Positions 43,638-52,600 of a stretch of 64,000 nt of DNA are shown here, piece after piece. A program made the position numbers and the translations under genes. The notes under the pieces were generated by a model. The model was given only the letters and a program-made list of their open reading frames with translations, searched no databases and was not told the origin of the DNA. Every line of letters begins with the position of its first letter. The stretch's first letter is position 1. The stretch is from Candidatus Gastranaerophilales bacterium (GTDB lineage Bacteria; Cyanobacteriota; Vampirovibrionia; Gastranaerophilales; Gastranaerophilaceae): positions 1 through 64,000 of the forward strand of contig CALUZA010000018.1 in NCBI GenBank assembly GCA_944325185.1. The letters are read 5' to 3'.

Positions 43638-45355
43638 GCAAAAATACTAAATGCACTATTGTTCATTGTCTTTTTAAGTGAATCTGTTAAATTTTCATTA
43701 ATTGAATTATTTTGATTAGTGTTTTCTATTGTTTTGTTAGTGTCCACAGGCGATGTTTCCAATATGGGTTCTTTTTGAATTTCTTCTTGTTTTTTTGCTT
43801 TTTTGCCCATAAACTTAATTAATCCGTATATTCCTGCAACAGCAATTAAGCCTGCAACAACGAAAGGTGCTTTTGATTTTTTTGCATTTTTGATTGTTTC
43901 TTTTGCTGCGTTTGAAATAGAGTCGCTATTTTCTTTTGTTTCTTGTTTTATTGTATTTTGTACTTCTCGAATTGAATCATTAGGTGTTGAAATCACGCTA
44001 TTTTTAAGTACAGTCGATGGTCTTTCCTGTTCATTGAATTTTGCCAACTCTCTTGCATCAGGAAATAAGATAGCAAGTAAGTTGTTATTTATTTCTGTTT
44101 CACCAAAACAATCTTTGCCGCCTATTGATTTATATAGGGTTTCGAAGAAGTTTAAATTGTAATTAGCATAACATTTATATGGATTGCCATCATAATTTCT
44201 TAATTTATATAATATTCTGTTTAGTTGCCTATATGCGCTTAACAATTCAACGTTGTATTTGCCGCCACTAGCTTCAAAACTTTTTCTAAATTGCATTTTA
44301 GCGGCTTCTGCTTTGATAAAGTTGTCATCTTGGTCTGAAATGAGTTGAATTAAACTTTCAAAATATTTAACAGAGTTCTTTTTTGCCTGCGGAGGTGCAA
44401 TATATATACCTGTATCGCCGAGTGAAATGTTTTTGATGAATTCTGTGTATGGCATATAGTAAGCTTCTGATTTTGCTTTTAAATATTCTTTAAATGTTTC
44501 AAGAGGGTTTGATGAGCTTTTATCTGTTAAAAAAGGATATAAAGATTGTGTTTCAAAAGAAGTAGTGTTGGATTGCATGTATAACCAAGGGTTTTGCGAA
44601 CCATGCAGGTAATTTTTGCTTATGTTACCTGAGTATGTGTGAAAATTGAAAAATGTTCCTTTGAGTCTTTCGGGTAGGGTAGCTTTCGTATTTTCTCTGA
44701 GCGCTTCAATCGATTCTTTTCCTATGTTGCTTGAAACAATTTCTCCTTTATTGTTTATGAAGCTATATCTGCCGAAATTTAGAATTCTAACATCTCCTTC
44801 GGGAGTTAGAGCAAGGTTTTCGGGGGATAAATCAAAATTAACAAGTCCTTTTTTGTCCAAATCAAGAAAACCGGATAAAAATTTTCTTAAATTTTCTGGT
44901 GAATAATTTTGAGAATTTAAACCAATTGGAGTTGCATTAGTTTTTTCTTGGATTTGAATATATTTAAATGCATCAGATTCTGTTGCATCTTTAAGTTTTA
45001 ATAGTGCAATTTGTTTTGGAGTAACTTGGGTTTCTCCGCCGGAAAGTTCGCTAAGCGCATAGCTTTCGGGAAGGACTAAATCTTTTGCTTCTCCTTTTGC
45101 TATTTTTGCAGTCATTCCTTGCGCATCATATATAATATGATTGCTGTTTTCGGACGTTATATTTTCGGGCACTAAAGAACCTAAGATTTCTTTGATGCGA
45201 CTTTCTTCAAGAGTCCCTTCTATTGCCTCTGCGGCTTTTGTTTTGCTTATTTCTAAAATATCTTCCTTGATTCCTTTAAAAGAAATTTGCTTGGAAGTAT
45301 TTGGGCTTAAATTTTTTAAATTATATTTTTGAATACTAACTGGTCTTATTTTCAT
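43634..45355 (-). CDS. Protein-kinase-like (pseudokinase) membrane protein with ISFKG tag
   Basis: This 573-residue protein starts MKIRPVSIQK and carries ISFKG at 24-28. Residues 70-290 look kinase-like. VNFDLSPENLALTPEGDVR resembles the HRDLKPEN catalytic loop, with Asp175 and Asn180 kept but Lys replaced by Ser177; ILNFGRYSF stands where DFG should be (Asn193). A membrane helix at 497-516 (PFVVAGLIAVAGIYGLIKFM) precedes a Glu/Asn-rich tail. The His of HRD is also absent, so phosphotransfer is doubtful. The fold is inferred from these motifs only. Function unknown. Confidence 0.55.
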   Translation of the reverse strand: MKIRPVSIQKYNLKNLSPNTSKQISFKGIKEDILEISKTKAAEAIEGTLEESRIKEILGSLVPENITSENSNHIIYDAQGMTAKIAKGEAKDLVLPESYALSELSGGETQVTPKQIALLKLKDATESDAFKYIQIQEKTNATPIGLNSQNYSPENLRKFLSGFLDLDKKGLVNFDLSPENLALTPEGDVRILNFGRYSFINNKGEIVSSNIGKESIEALRENTKATLPERLKGTFFNFHTYSGNISKNYLHGSQNPWLYMQSNTTSFETQSLYPFLTDKSSSNPLETFKEYLKAKSEAYYMPYTEFIKNISLGDTGIYIAPPQAKKNSVKYFESLIQLISDQDDNFIKAEAAKMQFRKSFEASGGKYNVELLSAYRQLNRILYKLRNYDGNPYKCYANYNLNFFETLYKSIGGKDCFGETEINNNLLAILFPDARELAKFNEQERPSTVLKNSVISTPNDSIREVQNTIKQETKENSDSISNAAKETIKNAKKSKAPFVVAGLIAVAGIYGLIKFMGKKAKKQEEIQKEPILETSPVDTNKTIENTNQNNSINENLTDSLKKTMNNSAFSIFA

Positions 45356-45445
45356 TTTCTAACCTAACACAACTACGCCAATTAATATATCAAAAATATG
45401 AAAAAAAATAAATATTACCTGACTCTACATAATAAAAGTTAATAT

Positions 45446-45829
45446 TTATTTTAAGCCAAAAATCATTCTGTTGTATGCGCTTAGTGAGGATAGACTGTCC
45501 ATACCGTCGTTTTTGTTGGTTGATGTTGTATATCCGCTTGGGTAAAAATAGCCTGATTGGGCATATAATTTTTCTTCTTTGGGGGTTTCGGACTCTTTTT
45601 TATCTGCTTCAAGCTGTTTTATTGCTAATTTAAGACATGTTCTTGCTTCTTGTGTATTGATATTGTATGCTTTTGCAATTTTATTTATATAGTTTACAGG
45701 TGAAAAAGTCTTTGGTAAACCGTCATTTACAAGTTTTTCAACTATTTCTTCACAAGTTGAAAACCTGTTGGAATCTGAGGTTTGAATGCTTGATTCATCA
45801 TATTTTGATATATTTTGAACTTGACTCAT
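45446..45829 (-). CDS. Hypothetical protein
   Basis: I do not recognise this 127-residue soluble protein. The centre (about 25-75) is helical: STCEEIVEKLVNDGLPKTFS and NYINKIAKAYNINTQEART. The tail is Ser/Tyr/Thr-rich (LYAQSGYFYPSGYTTSTNKN) and ends AYNRMIFGLK. There is no signal peptide or membrane helix. It lies 90 bp upstream of the pseudokinase-like gene on the same strand and could be co-transcribed with it. Confidence 0.6.
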   Translation of the reverse strand: MSQVQNISKYDESSIQTSDSNRFSTCEEIVEKLVNDGLPKTFSPVNYINKIAKAYNINTQEARTCLKLAIKQLEADKKESETPKEEKLYAQSGYFYPSGYTTSTNKNDGMDSLSSLSAYNRMIFGLK

Positions 45830-45923
45830 TTTAAACCTGAATAATACTATCTACATATATATAAAAACATTTTTTAAATGAGTATTTCAAAAGTATATAC
45901 TTTTTTAATATTTCTTAATAATA

Positions 45924-45950
45924 TTTAGTCCCCCTTTTGGGGGGACTAAA
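45924..45950. terminator. Strong GC hairpin, probable terminator
   Basis: TTTAGTCCCCC (45924-45934), TTTT loop, GGGGGGACTAAA (45939-45950). The stem is very stable for this AT-rich sequence and directly follows the stop of the LRR-like gene. Only a weak T stretch follows on the minus strand. Confidence 0.65.
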
Positions 45951-46787
45951 TCAACCTTTGATTTGATTAACTATATTTCCTAGTAAATCCATTGAATTTT
46001 GGAATATTTCGGAATTATACCAATCGGTGAAGGAGTCGAATTTTTCACTCAACTGTTCATCTGTTATTTGATTTTTTATTTCAATTTCTGCATTCAAAGA
46101 TGCTTTTACGCTTTTTATTTCGCAATTATAAAGTGCAATTTTTTTTGCTTTTTTTAGTTTTGGTAGAGATTTTAATGTTGAATTTGCAACAAAAAGGTTT
46201 TCAACCTCTTCCAGCTTATTTAATTGCGTAATATTGATTTTACTTTTTTCGTCGGTTGAACAAATAAAAATTTCTTGAGCGTATTCTAAATTCTTTAATT
46301 CTTCCAAAGGACAATCAACGATACATAATTTACCTGCTCTTTCAAGAGCGGGCAGTTCTGCTAATTTGCTGTTTTGCGCAATAAATATTGCTACTTCTTT
46401 TAATTTTGGTAAAGATTTGATAATTGAATTTTCAAGGGAAATTGAGCCTGCTGATTTTAGTTTAGGCAGTTTTTTTAGGTTTTTATTTGCAAGTAATATC
46501 CCCACTGCTTTTAGATTTGGCATTTCTGGAATGTTCGTTTCGTTATCCAGTCTTATTTCTCTGCAAGCAATTAAGGGAAATTTTGTAAGGGCTGATTTTC
46601 TTGTTTCAAACTTTCCTTCGCAGGCAATAACATTTTCAATTAGTTCATCTTCGTTAATTCCAAGTTCCTTGAATGTGGTTCCTTTTGGTTGCGAATAATG
46701 AGAAATGATTATCATATTGTTGTTATCAACTTGTGTTTTAATGCCGTATTTTTCAAATATTTCAACGGCTTTACTTGTTTCTAGCAT
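45951..46787 (-). CDS. LRR-like repeat protein
   Basis: This 278-residue protein has no signal peptide. Its N-terminal 60 residues (AVEIFEKYGIKTQVDNNNMI, FKELGINEDELIENV) closely match a block that occurs twice in the 653-residue protein at 29148-31109. Residues 70-235 are about eight short leucine-rich beta units such as AVGILLANKNLKKLPKLKSA, SISLENSIIKSLPKL and NLFVANSTLKSLPKL. It ends in a helical tail. GGAG precedes the ATG. Such repeats bind proteins; the partner is unknown. Confidence 0.7.
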   Translation of the reverse strand: MLETSKAVEIFEKYGIKTQVDNNNMIIISHYSQPKGTTFKELGINEDELIENVIACEGKFETRKSALTKFPLIACREIRLDNETNIPEMPNLKAVGILLANKNLKKLPKLKSAGSISLENSIIKSLPKLKEVAIFIAQNSKLAELPALERAGKLCIVDCPLEELKNLEYAQEIFICSTDEKSKINITQLNKLEEVENLFVANSTLKSLPKLKKAKKIALYNCEIKSVKASLNAEIEIKNQITDEQLSEKFDSFTDWYNSEIFQNSMDLLGNIVNQIKG

Positions 46788-46864
46788 AAATTACTCCACT
46801 TCTTTACCTGCATAATCTCTTGGTATTGATATTCCCCAAAAAAGGGTTTTTATATCAAAAATCC

Positions 46865-49072
46865 TTAATCTAGCTTATAGTATACTTTTTCGCCTTTATT
46901 AATACCGTATATAAAAGTATTTTCAGGTATTTCGTCTAATTTAAAGTTTATTGCTTTTTCAAAGTTGCCGTCTATGACAACATAGTTTTGATAAAATTCA
47001 TCTAAAGTTTTGTATGCGGTTTTGTAATTTCCAAATAAAATTGCAAACTCAGCATTAATTTCTCTTAAACATTGAGCCTCCGGACATTTTAAATCCGGTC
47101 CTGCAGGAATTGCTCGAGTTTTGTTTTTTGGATTTGAAATTGTTCCTATTGCTCTTAAAAGACATATTCTAAGTTCATTTTTGTATATCTCGTATTCATT
47201 TAAGCCTTTTGTCAAGAATATGGCGCCGTTTGCACAGGTAAAATTTTGCATTGGATATATGTTTGTTTTAAGCTCAAAAGGTCTTTTTGCAGGCATTAGC
47301 TTTTGGATATCATAATTAAAATCGATTTTTCTTGTAATAGTTCCATAAGCATCGTCTGATATTGTTTTTGTAATATTATCGTTTAATATAAGAATTGCTT
47401 GAAGCTTGTGATTTTTCTGCTTGTTTTTGATTTTTGCAGAAAATTTAAGGAAATTTGAGTTATTATCAAGAGAAATATCCAACTTAAAATCTTTAAAAAA
47501 TATTGAAAGACAGCTTCGTATTTCGCCTTCGAAATTAATTTTGCTCTTTATAATTTCAAGTTTTTTATATTTTCCTTTTGGCGAAAAATTATAGCTGTCA
47601 CCTTCATCTTTTATATCTGTGAATTTTAGTTCGAAAGTTTTTTTAAAGTCGGTTATAAAAATTTTTTTATTTTTAATTTCAAGTTTAATTTTTTTATTTT
47701 CTATAGATTTATTTGTTATTTTTACCTTTTTTGCTGGTTTTTTTATTTTAACCGTGTTAAATGAGAAACAATCATTAGTTGAAATTTCTGCAAGTTGAGT
47801 ATAAATGTTTGTTATATCTTCAGTGACAGGGATTTTGTAAATATCGTATAATAGATTATCTTCAAATCCTTTATTAATACTAAGCAGTTGTGCGTTTTTA
47901 ATTTTGTAGGGGGTTTTAATTTCTACTGTTTTTACTTCGCTTGTGCCTGAAAGATTAAAAAGCCCTATTGCATCTTTGGTTTCACCTTTTATCTCGTATT
48001 TTTGTTTAAAGTCGCCGATTAATCTTTTTGATATTGCAGAAAGTGCATTTTCGCATTTTTCAAATCTTGCATCAACTGCTCTATGGACAGAATCTATGGA
48101 ACAGCCGTATATTCCGTCGTGGGCATGGTTTTTGATTAGGGTTTTGTATATAAATTCTATATTTGAAGAATATTTTTTGCCCAGATAAAAATCAAGGGGC
48201 TCAATTATTTTTGTAAGTTGATTTTGGATGTTTGCGTTTTTGATTTTTTGGTATACTCTTGCACTGTAAACCCCGCTTAAAATATATGTTTCGGAGTTAT
48301 CTAAAAATTCTTCAGGTGCATTTGTGTTTGTGAATTCCGCTTTTTCAAAATATTCAAAAGGGTTTGATAATATAATTTCGTAATTTTTTAATTTTTCATT
48401 AATTTTTGCAATCTTTTCTCCGGCATTTTGAAGCATTCCTAAATGATCGGCGCCAATTGGTAATAAAAGAGGATTTGACGAAAACTTGCTTATTTTATCA
48501 AGGTATCTTTCAAGTCCCTCTATATTATTGCTGTGTACAAAATCATTGAAATATCCTTGTGCAAGCCAAGTTGTTTTTATGTTTTCTTTTATAAAATTGC
48601 ATTTATTATTAATAAACTTTGGATTTACTCCTCGCCAGATAAGGGCTTTATTTATTTTTTTGTAATTAAGTGCTAAAAAGGCCGATTTTGAAATTCCAAA
48701 AATGTCTGACATATAACCGATAAAGTCTTTTTGGTAAAAATCTGACGATATTTTCATTCCTATATCAAGATTTTTAAGCATAGTACAAAAATTGACAAGA
48801 TAACTGTCGGCGCTAACATAATATGGCCCAATTGCAAGGTTTTTATTTTTTATAAAGTATAAAACTTCTTGAAGGCGGTCTTTTCGATATTTCAAATAAT
48901 CCAAAAGTGCTATTACTTGACCGTCAAAGTAAAAAAAAGGCGTATTCCCCTTTTTAAGTTCATCTAATACAATATCGAAAACATCTAAAAGTCTTAAATT
49001 AAAATCTTCTTTATCTCGATACCATTCTCTATCCCAATGTGTATGTAAATATGCGTAAACTTGCTTTTTCAT
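46865..49072 (-). CDS. Glycoside hydrolase family 38 alpha-mannosidase
   Basis: This 735-residue enzyme begins with the GH38 zinc motif HTHWDREWYRDKEDF, followed by GPYYVSADSYLV, the likely nucleophile Asp in GYMSDIFGISKSAFLAL, and HAHDGIYGCSIDSVHRAVDA with further metal ligands. The C-terminal half is the mannosidase beta domain. There is no signal peptide, so it acts in the cytoplasm, as do MngB-type mannosylglycerate hydrolases. The substrate, host or dietary mannoside or a compatible solute, is not shown. TAAAAT lies 6 nt before the ATG. No transporter gene adjoins it. Confidence 0.85.
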   Translation of the reverse strand: MKKQVYAYLHTHWDREWYRDKEDFNLRLLDVFDIVLDELKKGNTPFFYFDGQVIALLDYLKYRKDRLQEVLYFIKNKNLAIGPYYVSADSYLVNFCTMLKNLDIGMKISSDFYQKDFIGYMSDIFGISKSAFLALNYKKINKALIWRGVNPKFINNKCNFIKENIKTTWLAQGYFNDFVHSNNIEGLERYLDKISKFSSNPLLLPIGADHLGMLQNAGEKIAKINEKLKNYEIILSNPFEYFEKAEFTNTNAPEEFLDNSETYILSGVYSARVYQKIKNANIQNQLTKIIEPLDFYLGKKYSSNIEFIYKTLIKNHAHDGIYGCSIDSVHRAVDARFEKCENALSAISKRLIGDFKQKYEIKGETKDAIGLFNLSGTSEVKTVEIKTPYKIKNAQLLSINKGFEDNLLYDIYKIPVTEDITNIYTQLAEISTNDCFSFNTVKIKKPAKKVKITNKSIENKKIKLEIKNKKIFITDFKKTFELKFTDIKDEGDSYNFSPKGKYKKLEIIKSKINFEGEIRSCLSIFFKDFKLDISLDNNSNFLKFSAKIKNKQKNHKLQAILILNDNITKTISDDAYGTITRKIDFNYDIQKLMPAKRPFELKTNIYPMQNFTCANGAIFLTKGLNEYEIYKNELRICLLRAIGTISNPKNKTRAIPAGPDLKCPEAQCLREINAEFAILFGNYKTAYKTLDEFYQNYVVIDGNFEKAINFKLDEIPENTFIYGINKGEKVYYKLD

Positions 49073-49248
49073 ACGATTATTTTAATTCTTTTTTGAATTG
49101 TAAAAATACTATATTTGAGTGAATATGTGTGATAATTTTTTATTTTCCATTTTATGGATGAGTTTTAATTTTTTAAATGTTGTATTATAAAAAAGCGAAG
49201 GGAAATCCCTTGTTTTAGTTACATCCCCATAGTTTATAGAGAAGAAAT

Positions 49249-49509
49249 ATGAGCAAAAGTAATCAAAAATCTTTAGAAGTTGAAATACTAAAATGCAAAA
49301 AAAAGTTAAAAGAACTTGCCCCAGATATTGAATTTGATGAAGAAAAATCAAAAGAATATAATAAAATTATTGTTCAAAAGGCTATTCTTATAGACAGATA
49401 TAAAAAGCTTTGCTATAAACCTTCAATATCTCAAAGAATTAAGGAAGCAGTTTGCATTAACCCTTTCAAGAAAAAAGAAAAACTTATCTGCGATTATTTT
49501 CTTTCATAA
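49249..49509 (+). CDS. Hypothetical small protein
   Basis: I do not recognise this 86-residue, Lys/Glu-rich protein. It looks like a helical hairpin or short coiled coil: SLEVEILKCKKKLKELAPDI and KIIVQKAILIDRYKKLCYKP. Four cysteines are spread along it. GAGAAG lies 6-11 nt before the ATG, supporting translation. Its last 16 nt overlap the convergent PEBP gene. Transcribed alone, from TATTAT about 65 nt upstream. Confidence 0.5.
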   Translation: MSKSNQKSLEVEILKCKKKLKELAPDIEFDEEKSKEYNKIIVQKAILIDRYKKLCYKPSISQRIKEAVCINPFKKKEKLICDYFLS

Positions 49510-50039
49510 AGTGCTGTGATTGTTGATTTTGCAATTGAATGAGCGAGAATTTTCTTTTCAACTTCAAGCGGTTTTGTGTCTTTGTTAACATCAAGTTTTT
49601 CAACATCCAGTGCATAAACAGTGAAGTTATAATGATGTATTCCATGACCTACAGGAGGGCAAGCACCGCCATATCCGTATGTATTAAAGTCTGTAATTGT
49701 TTCAAGTGCGCCTTTTGGTAATTCGTTTTTGTAGGATGTTATATTTGAAGGTATATTAACCACAAGCCAATGATACCATCCGTTTTCTCTTGGCGCATCG
49801 GGGTCATGGCATATTATTGCAAAACTTTTTGTATTTATAGGTGCATTTGCCCAAGATAGTTCGGGAGCAATGTTATCGCCTTTGCAACCATATCCGCTGT
49901 ATACTTGCTGATTTGGAAGAATTTCATTGTTTTTAAATTTATTGCTGACTACAGTAAAAACATCTACTTTGTCTAATGCGCTTGACATGATTATTCCTCC
50001 TAAATATAAACAAATGATAAACAATATAATCTTTTTCAT
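49494..50039 (-). CDS. PEBP / YbhB-YbcL family protein (exported)
   Basis: This 181-residue phosphatidylethanolamine-binding-fold protein has a signal peptide (MKKIILFIICLYLGGIIMSS). Family motifs: GDNIAPELSWANAP, IICHDPDAP, GWYHWLVVNIP, and YGGACPPVGHGIHHYNFTVY with the ligand-site His. The role in bacteria is unclear; many are called Raf-kinase-inhibitor-like. The ATG at 50039 is chosen because GGA lies 8 nt upstream and it gives a clean signal peptide; 50051 is an alternative. It follows the UbiA-type gene and is probably co-transcribed. Confidence 0.85.
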   Translation of the reverse strand: MKKIILFIICLYLGGIIMSSALDKVDVFTVVSNKFKNNEILPNQQVYSGYGCKGDNIAPELSWANAPINTKSFAIICHDPDAPRENGWYHWLVVNIPSNITSYKNELPKGALETITDFNTYGYGGACPPVGHGIHHYNFTVYALDVEKLDVNKDTKPLEVEKKILAHSIAKSTITALYERK

Positions 50040-50052
50040 ACTTATTTCCATC

Positions 50053-51033
50053 TTAATCTACTGTTCCAATTGCCGCAAATAAGGCAAAGAAGAATGAAAA
50101 ATTTCTCGCAAGGTAAAATCTATACATGAAAAATGAAATATTTCTTTCTTCGATTTCTTTCCAGTTTTCAAAGAAACCATAATACCATCTTGGAGTAAAT
50201 TTAACATCTTTTATATTTATATAATCATTCATAGATTCTTGCAACTTTGTTGCAATTGGTAAAGTTAAAAATACGTATAATGTGTGGGGGTTCAAGTTTA
50301 AAGTTAAAACTCCAAATAAAATAATAAAATATGCCGCAAAAATTATACCTTTCAATACTTTCATGGCATTTGTTTTGTTGCCCGAAAAAAGACAAAGTGT
50401 TTTTTTGCCGTCAATTTCATCAAATTCCCAGTCCATTAAACTGTGAGTGTGCAGAAGGACGAGCGTTGAGAAAAATATTGCCCAAGAAAGCAAGAATAGG
50501 TTTGGATTAAAATCTTGCACAAGAGCAAAATATCCCCCTGTAATTATCAATGGACCATAAATCAATCCTATTATTATTTCTGCGCAATAATATTTGGATG
50601 AATAGGGATACAACAGGGTTAGAATCCCTCCTATGAGCATAAATAAAAGAATTTGCCATCCTGAAACAATTGTAAAATATAATCCTATAGCAATTGGGAT
50701 TGCAAATAAAATGCTTAAAATAAGGTTTATTTGCGAAAAAGAATATGTTTCATTTAGTATTAATCTTGCTTTTGGGGTAAAAGAATTAAACTTTATTTCG
50801 TTTAATTTTTGATTGGATTTTAGTTTTTGTTTGACGTCAATATAGTCATCAAAAAGATTGGCGCCCAAATGAACGCAACATAGGGCAACAACAAGAATTA
50901 AAAAATTAAACAAGCTAAAATCTTCACTATAATGCGCAAAAGCAAGAATAGGTAAACAAGACGCTAAAGTTACTCCCAATGAATATGCTCTTGTTAGTTC
51001 AATAAAATTTTTAATATTTTTCTTGTAAAACAT
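50053..51033 (-). CDS. UbiA-family prenyltransferase (MenA-like)
   Basis: This 326-residue integral membrane enzyme has about eight helices. The first Asp-rich prenyl-diphosphate motif is GANLFDDYIDVKQ (N-x-x-D-D-x-x-D); the second is LMDWEFDEIDGKKTL. It attaches a prenyl chain to an aromatic acceptor. MenA (menaquinone) is the best guess since the protein has the MenA-like VTLASCLPILAFAHY start, but no men genes are near. GAGGGG lies 8 nt before the ATG. It diverges from the ribosomal operon. Confidence 0.8.
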   Translation of the reverse strand: MFYKKNIKNFIELTRAYSLGVTLASCLPILAFAHYSEDFSLFNFLILVVALCCVHLGANLFDDYIDVKQKLKSNQKLNEIKFNSFTPKARLILNETYSFSQINLILSILFAIPIAIGLYFTIVSGWQILLFMLIGGILTLLYPYSSKYYCAEIIIGLIYGPLIITGGYFALVQDFNPNLFLLSWAIFFSTLVLLHTHSLMDWEFDEIDGKKTLCLFSGNKTNAMKVLKGIIFAAYFIILFGVLTLNLNPHTLYVFLTLPIATKLQESMNDYINIKDVKFTPRWYYGFFENWKEIEERNISFFMYRFYLARNFSFFFALFAAIGTVD

Positions 51034-51359
51034 TGAAAACCCCTCGTATTTTAAGACATTATAATTAGAATATTTTAATTATTCATTACTGATAAGTATA
51101 ATATAACTTATGTAAATTTATTTTTTTAAATATGCAATTTTTTAAAATATTAACAAATGTTTACAAATCAGCTTAAAATTCCCGAAAATATAAACTTTTT
51201 AGAATATTGTAAAATCTTATTGTGTTGTATGTTTAAAAAAATTATTTTAAATATTTAGGTAAAATTAGCTTAATTTAAGCTTTTATAGGTTTTTTTAACT
51301 TGCAAAGAAAAATTCAACATGTATGATTGAGTATACTGAATAAAAAAATAAGGAAAAAT
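51034..51359. promoter_or_regulatory. 326-bp gap with divergent promoters
   Basis: This stretch separates the prenyltransferase (minus) from infA (plus). No gene is seen. It contains ATAAGT-N8-ACTTAT (51092-51111), whose core TATAATATAACTTAT is identical to part of the operator at 39941-39955. A small inverted repeat AGCTTAA-T-TTAAGCT lies at 51267-51281. TATACT (51332-51337) about 22 nt before infA is a likely -10 of the translation operon. Confidence 0.4.
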
Positions 51360-51575
51360 ATGTCAAAAGACGTAATCGAACTAGAAGGAACAATACTTGA
51401 GTCATTGCCAAATGCAATGTTTAGAGTTGAACTTGAAAACGGACATGAAATTCTTGCACATATTTCAGGCAAAATAAGAAAGAATTTTATCCGTATATTG
51501 CCGGGAGATAAGGTAAAGGTTGAAATGACCCCTTATGATCTTAGCAGAGGAAGAATTACATACAGATTAAAATAA
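51360..51575 (+). CDS. infA: Translation initiation factor IF-1
   Basis: IF-1 binds the ribosomal A site during initiation. This 71-residue S1/OB-fold protein reads [19 protein letters not shown], then [38 protein letters not shown] and RGRITYR. The start at 51360 has AAGGA 7 nt upstream; an upstream in-frame ATG at 51327 lies within the promoter. It is the first gene of the translation operon here, so the usual secY-adk-map neighbours are not upstream. Confidence 0.97.
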   Translation: MSKDVIELEGTILESLPNAMFRVELENGHEILAHISGKIRKNFIRILPGDKVKVEMTPYDLSRGRITYRLK

Positions 51576-51587
51576 AAGGACAAGAAA

Positions 51588-51701
51588 ATGAAAGTAAGAG
51601 CATCAGTAAAGAAAATATGTAAAGATTGCCAAATTATTAAAAGACGTGGCAGAGTTACAGTTGTGTGCAAACACCCTAAACATAAACAAAGACAAGGATA
51701 A
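51588..51701 (+). CDS. rpmJ: 50S ribosomal protein L36
   Basis: This 37-residue protein begins [20 protein letters not shown] and continues to [10 protein letters not shown]. The zinc ribbon is intact: Cys11, Cys14, Cys27 and His32. AAAGGA lies 7 nt before the ATG. It is the zinc-binding form of L36 and stands in its usual place between infA and rpsM. Confidence 0.97.
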   Translation: MKVRASVKKICKDCQIIKRRGRVTVVCKHPKHKQRQG

Positions 51702-51756
51702 TTATGCCTTATCACTTAGTTAATAACAAAAGAAATGTCAAAATAGGAGAAAATAA

Positions 51757-52125
51757 ATGGCAAGATTAGCAGGGGTTGATTTGCCCCGTAATAAAAGAAT
51801 GGTTATAGCTTTAACCTACATCTATGGAATCGGACCGGCAAGAAGTGCTAAGATTTTAGCTGCTTGTAATATTTCAGAAGACTTAAGAACGGACGATTTA
51901 ACAGATGACGATATTAAAAAATTGAGAAATGAAATCGCTCATTACACTATTGAAGGTGACTTAAAAAGAGAGGAATCTCTACACATTAAACGTTTGAGCG
52001 AAATCAATTCATATCGTGGAATTCGTCATAGAAGAAAATTACCTGTACGTGGTCAAAGAACCAAGACAAACGCAAGAACAAGACGCGGTAAAAAAACAGG
52101 ACCAATTGCAAATAAGAAAAAATAG
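51757..52125 (+). CDS. rpsM: 30S ribosomal protein S13
   Basis: S13 sits in the 30S head and contacts the P-site tRNA. The 122-residue protein has the family start [34 protein letters not shown] and the basic C-terminus [37 protein letters not shown] lies 9 nt upstream. Standard position and length in the alpha operon. Confidence 0.98.
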   Translation: MARLAGVDLPRNKRMVIALTYIYGIGPARSAKILAACNISEDLRTDDLTDDDIKKLRNEIAHYTIEGDLKREESLHIKRLSEINSYRGIRHRRKLPVRGQRTKTNARTRRGKKTGPIANKKK

Positions 52126-52183
52126 TTTGTAATAATTGGATGATTAATGTTAATAAGCATAATAAACTAAAAGGAAATATATA

Positions 52184-52570
52184 ATGGCTAAACCTACAAA
52201 AACAAAAAAGAAAGAAAGAAAGAATATATTGCAAGGTGTTGTACATATACAATCTACCTTCAATAATACTATTGTAACTTCAACAGATACTCAAGGTAAT
52301 GCTGTTGCTTGGGCATCTGCAGGTGGTTGCGGATTTAAAGGTGCCAGAAAAGGTACTCCTTTTGCTGCACAAAGCGCTGCTGAAATAGTTGCAAAAAAAT
52401 CCATTGACCAAGGTATGAAAAAGGTCGAAGTTTACGTTAAAGGGCCTGGTTCAGGAAGAGAAACTGCAATCAGAGCAATCCAAAGCGCAGGACTTGAAAT
52501 TACATTAATTAAAGATGTTACTCCAATTCCTCACAACGGATGCCGTCCACCAAAAAAACGTAGAGTATAG
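52184..52570 (+). CDS. rpsK: 30S ribosomal protein S11
   Basis: S11 is a platform protein of the 30S subunit. The 128-residue protein shows [58 protein letters not shown] and the terminal [22 protein letters not shown] lies upstream of the ATG. It lies between rpsM and rpsD. Confidence 0.98.
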   Translation: MAKPTKTKKKERKNILQGVVHIQSTFNNTIVTSTDTQGNAVAWASAGGCGFKGARKGTPFAAQSAAEIVAKKSIDQGMKKVEVYVKGPGSGRETAIRAIQSAGLEITLIKDVTPIPHNGCRPPKKRRV

Positions 52571-52600
52571 TTAAGTAATTGATTAATAATAGGAGCTAAA

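Noticed and set aside
46802-46864. Imperfect hairpin with CCC/GGG between the GH38 and LRR-like genes as a terminator
   Set aside because: The stem is interrupted by unpaired T and A runs and no proper T tract follows; support is too weak to annotate.
51704-51769. A 21-codon frame starting ATGCCTTATCAC between rpmJ and rpsM
   Set aside because: It runs into rpsM out of frame, lacks a ribosome site and matches no known ribosomal protein.
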